Shown here: piece by piece, positions 5,151 through 5,233 of the stretch | How the letters are laid out: the number at the start of each line of letters is the position of its first letter | Numbering within the stretch: the first letter of the stretch is position 1 | From: Parachlamydiaceae bacterium | Lineage (GTDB): Bacteria; Chlamydiota; Chlamydiia; Chlamydiales; Parachlamydiaceae | Direction: 5' to 3' | Length of the DNA: 5,233 bases | Assembly: GCA_013817115.1 (NCBI GenBank) | Contig: JACDDG010000200.1 | Coordinates: forward strand, 1 to 5,233 | Notes under the pieces: generated by a model | What the model was told of the DNA's origin: nothing | Database searches by the model: none | What the model saw: only the letters and a program-made list of their open reading frames with translations | Position numbers and translations under genes: made by a program

Positions 5151-5233
5151 ATACCGAAGTGCGTCTAAATTTTGGATTTTTGGCTTTGATAAAGCCCCGG
5201 GATTAAGCGATCAAAAATGACCCAATATTATAA
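5151..5233 (-). repeat. Left half of a third palindromic repeat copy (P3), cut by the window edge
   Basis: The sequence from ATACCGAAGTGCGTC to CCCAATATTATAA is the left half of the palindrome family, matching 4437-4519 with a few differences. It ends inside the AT-rich centre. Like the left half at 4437-4510 it keeps a mini-hairpin, GGCTTT/AAAGCC (loop GAT), that is lost in the right halves. The rest of this copy presumably continues beyond the window. Confidence 0.8.

Noticed and set aside
4437..5233. CRISPR array
   Set aside because: The repeats are few, long, inverted and irregularly spaced, with no short direct repeats separated by unique spacers.

Overview
The window looks like part of the genome of an amoeba-associated chlamydia (order Parachlamydiales, Parachlamydiaceae-like). 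This is an inference from three things. The coding DNA is AT-rich. A bacterial SET-domain protein carries N-terminal ankyrin repeats, a host-mimicking architecture typical of intracellular bacteria. An orphan 503-residue protein has a low-complexity N-terminus and an acidic linker. No rRNA or tRNA is present to settle the taxonomy, and the conserved genes (EF-P and its lysyl-modifying enzyme) are widespread.

Layout. Positions 1-87 are one half of a palindromic repeat, followed by a short promoter region. A 503-aa orphan gene runs on the plus strand (243-1754). A short convergent gap with a hairpin (1755-1868) separates it from three minus-strand genes. Read in their own direction these are an ankyrin-SET protein (4332-3511), then elongation factor P (3382-2813), then epmA (2816-1869). 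efp and epmA overlap by 4 bases (ATGA) and form a translation-factor plus modifying-enzyme operon: EpmA puts (R)-beta-lysine on Lys34 of EF-P, which rescues ribosomes stalled on proline runs. The SET gene is upstream in the same direction, but a hairpin and a separate candidate efp promoter lie between them, so it is probably its own unit.

From 4333 to the right edge there is no convincing gene. The stretch holds a complete 161-bp palindromic repeat (4437-4597), a roughly 420-bp multi-hairpin fold-back (4640-5060) that is visibly richer in G and C than the genes, and the left half of another copy of the palindrome (5151-5233). The window begins and ends at or within the AT-rich centre of this repeat. 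It may therefore be a repeat-bounded contig, with everything between lying between dispersed non-autonomous elements. No transposase is encoded here.

The most notable items are the fold-back element, whose two arms conserve nested hairpins with an apparent compensatory change; the dispersed 161-bp palindrome family; and the ankyrin-SET protein, a plausible secreted chromatin-modifying effector.
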